A DNA stretch of 8,187 nt from JAYSFC01 sp041913505 (lineage in GTDB: Bacteria; Pseudomonadota; Gammaproteobacteria; Burkholderiales; Burkholderiaceae_C), in the NCBI GenBank assembly GCA_041913505.1, contig JAYSFC010000147.1:1-8187 (forward strand), written 5' to 3'. A program made the position numbers and the translations under genes. Of this stretch, positions 6,672 to 8,187 are shown one piece after another; the first letter of the stretch is position 1, and every line of letters starts with the position of its first letter. The notes beneath the pieces were generated by a model. It made no database searches, was not told the DNA's origin, and was given only the letters and a program-made list of their open reading frames with translations.

Positions 6672-7028
6672 TCAGTTCGGCGGCAGCGACATCACTGCGC
6701 CGCCCTCCACCGCCTGCTCCTGGCTGCCCGGCAGGCAGGGCTGGTCGGTGTAAGTGGTGCGGCCGTCCCGCACGCATTTGCGCGGCGGGCGCGCGGGGGT
6801 GGAGGCGGCCGCCTGCGCGGACGGCACGGCAGCGCGGCCGCGGGCCGCGGCGCCGGCATGCGGAGGCAGGGTCTCGGGCCCCGGGCGCGTGATCTTGCGC
6901 CAGGCCTGCCGCGCCCAGGGGCCGGCGTGGGGCCCCCACTGGTCGGCCGTCCACCACGCAGCCCCCGCCCCGGCCGCCAGGGCCACGGCCAGCGCGGTCC
7001 AGAGGGCACGTTCGGTGCGGCTGCGCAT
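6672..7028 (-). CDS. Small membrane-anchored DUF4124-like protein
   Basis: This is a 118-residue hypothetical protein. After RSRTERALW comes a hydrophobic stretch (about residues 8-26, Ala/Leu/Val rich) that should form a single transmembrane helix or uncleaved signal anchor, with the remainder in the periplasm by the positive-inside rule. The middle (about 45-82) is Pro/Ala/Arg rich and looks disordered. The end carries KCVRDGRTTYTDQPC, resembling the core of DUF4124 proteins, with Cys85 and Cys98 spaced CX12C and likely disulfide-bonded. The function of DUF4124 is not known. No good Shine-Dalgarno precedes the ATG at 7028, but the topB stop is only 14 bases upstream, so translational coupling to topB is plausible. 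The frame continues upstream to 7685 inside topB, but that part is a shadow of topB. Confidence 0.72.
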   Translation of the reverse strand: MRSRTERALWTALAVALAAGAGAAWWTADQWGPHAGPWARQAWRKITRPGPETLPPHAGAAARGRAAVPSAQAAASTPARPPRKCVRDGRTTYTDQPCLPGSQEQAVEGGAVMSLPPN

Positions 7029-7042
7029 GTGGGCGGCGGGCG

Positions 7043-8187
7043 TCAGCCCAGGTGGTTGCCGAGGATGCCCGCGAGCTCGAACATGCCCGCGCTGTCCTTG
7101 CCGAACACGGCGCGCAACTTGTCGTCGGCGACGATGGTGCGCTTGTCTTTGGGGTCCTGCAGGTTGTGCTCCTTGATGTAGACCCAGAGCTTCTTCACGG
7201 CCTCGGGGCGCGCCACGGGCTCGGCGCCGATCACGGCGGCGAGCTGCGCGCTGGGGGCCTTGCCTGCCGCGGCACTGGCCTTGCGCGGCGCCTTGGCGGC
7301 TGCGCTCTTCTTGGCGGCGGGTTTTGCGGCTTTTTTGGCGGTAGTGCTTGCACCACCTGCGCCAGCAGCTCCTGTTTTTGCAGCAGCCGTCTTGCGCGGG
7401 GGGTACTTGCTGTCGCGCGGCTCGAATTCGAAGTTGACCTTGCCGGCGGCCGCATCCCAGGCCAGGAAGGCCTTGAAGGTGCGGCGGGTGCGCATGGAGA
7501 CGAACTTGTCGAGCAGGTCGGTCTTGCCCGTGGCGAGCAGCTTGTGCATCTGCGCGCGCTCCACGGGCTGCTGCAGGATGATCTGGCCGCTCTTGAAGGT
7601 GCACGAGGGCGTGGGCTGCCCGGCCGTGGGCACGGACTTGCTGCACACGTAGTTGGCGCCATGCTCGTACACGGGCGCGCCGCACACGGGGCAGGCACCC
7701 AGGCTCTCCTGCGCGCCGAAGTCCACGAGTTCGCCGCTTTCCTCGGCGTTCCGGTCGTCGCCGAAGTCGAATTCGAGCTTGTAGTTCTTGGCCTCGTCGT
7801 CGTAGTTGATCGTGATCTCGGCCGTGAAGGGCCAGCCCGCCTTGGAGCGGAAGCCCTCAAGCGGGCCGATGCGCTTGTCGCGCAGCAGCTGGTCGGCCTC
7901 GGCGGTCTCGAAGGTGCGGCCCGCGGGCGACTTGCCGAACGAGAAACCGCAGGCGCCCACGCCATCGCCCGCCTTGCCCATGCAGGTGTAGCGGCGGTAG
8001 TTCTCCTTCACCACGCCGCCGCAGTTGGGGCAGGGGGCGGACAGCGTGGCGTAGTCGCCCGGGATGGTGTCGCGGTCGTACTCCTTGGCCTTCTTGACCA
8101 TGCGCTCGGTCATGGCGGCGATGTCGGCCATGAAGGCCTCGCGCGAGAGCTGGCCCTTTTCCATCTGCGCGAGCTTGTATTCCCACT
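7043..8187 (-). CDS. topB: DNA topoisomerase III, C-terminal part with zinc modules and SWIB domain (5'-truncated)
   Basis: This is the C-terminal portion (about 380 residues) of a type IA topoisomerase; the catalytic Tyr and Toprim domain lie outside the window. The frame is open to the window edge (WEYKLAQ precedes the first Met at 8164). Counting from that Met: the end of the core domain (GQLSREAFM) typical of TopB; a first Cys4 module (Cys45, 48, 61, 72) followed by a topoisomerase C-terminal repeat (about 73-150); a second Cys4 module (158, 161, 174, 188) with another repeat ending near 250; a Lys/Ala-rich histone H1-like linker (about 258-305); and a SWIB/MDM2 domain (about 306-373, with KLWVYIKEHNLQDP and the DDKLRAVFG segment). 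The enzyme passes and decatenates single strands of DNA. E. coli TopB lacks the SWIB domain. The next gene starts 14 bases downstream. Confidence 0.93.
   Translation of the reverse strand, partial: WEYKLAQMEKGQLSREAFMADIAAMTERMVKKAKEYDRDTIPGDYATLSAPCPNCGGVVKENYRRYTCMGKAGDGVGACGFSFGKSPAGRTFETAEADQLLRDKRIGPLEGFRSKAGWPFTAEITINYDDEAKNYKLEFDFGDDRNAEESGELVDFGAQESLGACPVCGAPVYEHGANYVCSKSVPTAGQPTPSCTFKSGQIILQQPVERAQMHKLLATGKTDLLDKFVSMRTRRTFKAFLAWDAAAGKVNFEFEPRDSKYPPRKTAAAKTGAAGAGGASTTAKKAAKPAAKKSAAAKAPRKASAAAGKAPSAQLAAVIGAEPVARPEAVKKLWVYIKEHNLQDPKDKRTIVADDKLRAVFGKDSAGMFELAGILGNHLG
7322..7390 (-). other. Compositionally distinct linker segment within topB
   Basis: This stretch encodes the first half of the Lys/Ala/Gly linker before the SWIB domain. 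It uses codons scarce in the rest of the window: AAA for Lys (with a tandem AAA AAA), GCT and GCA for Ala, GGA and GGT for Gly, ACA and ACT for Thr. The flanking codons return to AAG, GCC and GGC. It may mark an expanded low-complexity tract or a domain-fusion joint. Confidence 0.6.

Noticed and set aside
7325..7345. Possible -1 frameshift site at the AAAAAA tract of topB
   Set aside because: In the coding frame the A run forms two whole AAA codons flanked by C and G, which does not fit the X XXY YYZ arrangement. The downstream frame encodes an intact SWIB domain without any shift.
7029..7685. Upstream extension of the DUF4124-like frame into topB
   Set aside because: The extension overlaps the topB C-terminus in another frame and is an Arg/Gln-rich shadow. 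The real protein begins at the membrane segment.
1..8187. Mobile element, CRISPR, toxin-antitoxin, defence or biosynthetic system
   Set aside because: I saw no transposase, integrase, direct-repeat array, terminal inverted repeats or paired toxin/antitoxin-like genes. Apart from the topB linker, composition is uniform.

Overview
The window reads as chromosomal DNA of a GC-rich betaproteobacterium. Comamonadaceae (Acidovorax-like) is my best guess, based on the strong G/C third-position bias, a Bug-type (TctC) solute receptor and a topoisomerase III carrying a C-terminal SWIB domain. That placement is inference, not a search result. There are no tRNA, rRNA, CRISPR, insertion-sequence or phage signals. 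Coding density is very high, and no gap between genes exceeds about 100 bases.

Layout. On the plus strand, bases 1-1907 hold the 3' part of a class A penicillin-binding protein: the end of the glycosyltransferase domain, the whole transpeptidase domain and a long Pro/Ala-rich tail. It converges on nine minus-strand genes that fill the rest of the window. In transcription order, from right to left, these are: the C-terminal part of DNA topoisomerase III (topB) with two Cys4 zinc modules, a Lys/Ala-rich linker and a SWIB domain; a small membrane-anchored DUF4124-like protein; a SAM-dependent methyltransferase; a PtpB/LipA-type protein phosphatase; a Bug-family periplasmic receptor; a nu-class (YfcG/YghU-like) glutathione S-transferase; a small cupin; a DUF1439 (YceB-like) lipoprotein; and a PhnB-type VOC protein.

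How they fit together. The minus-strand genes are 14, 42, 29, 67, 43, 70, 76-87 and 101 bases apart, so several are probably co-transcribed, most convincingly topB/DUF4124 and methyltransferase/phosphatase. The VOC gene has its own plausible sigma70 promoter. No single pathway links them: they look like a run of envelope, stress and metabolic accessory genes behind topB. At the left convergence a 9-bp inverted repeat contains the stop codons of both facing genes.

I did not find a clearly new biological system. The most notable points are the SWIB fusion on topoisomerase III with a compositionally odd linker, the methyltransferase/phosphatase pair, the stop-codon hairpin, and the PBP tail with polyproline runs.
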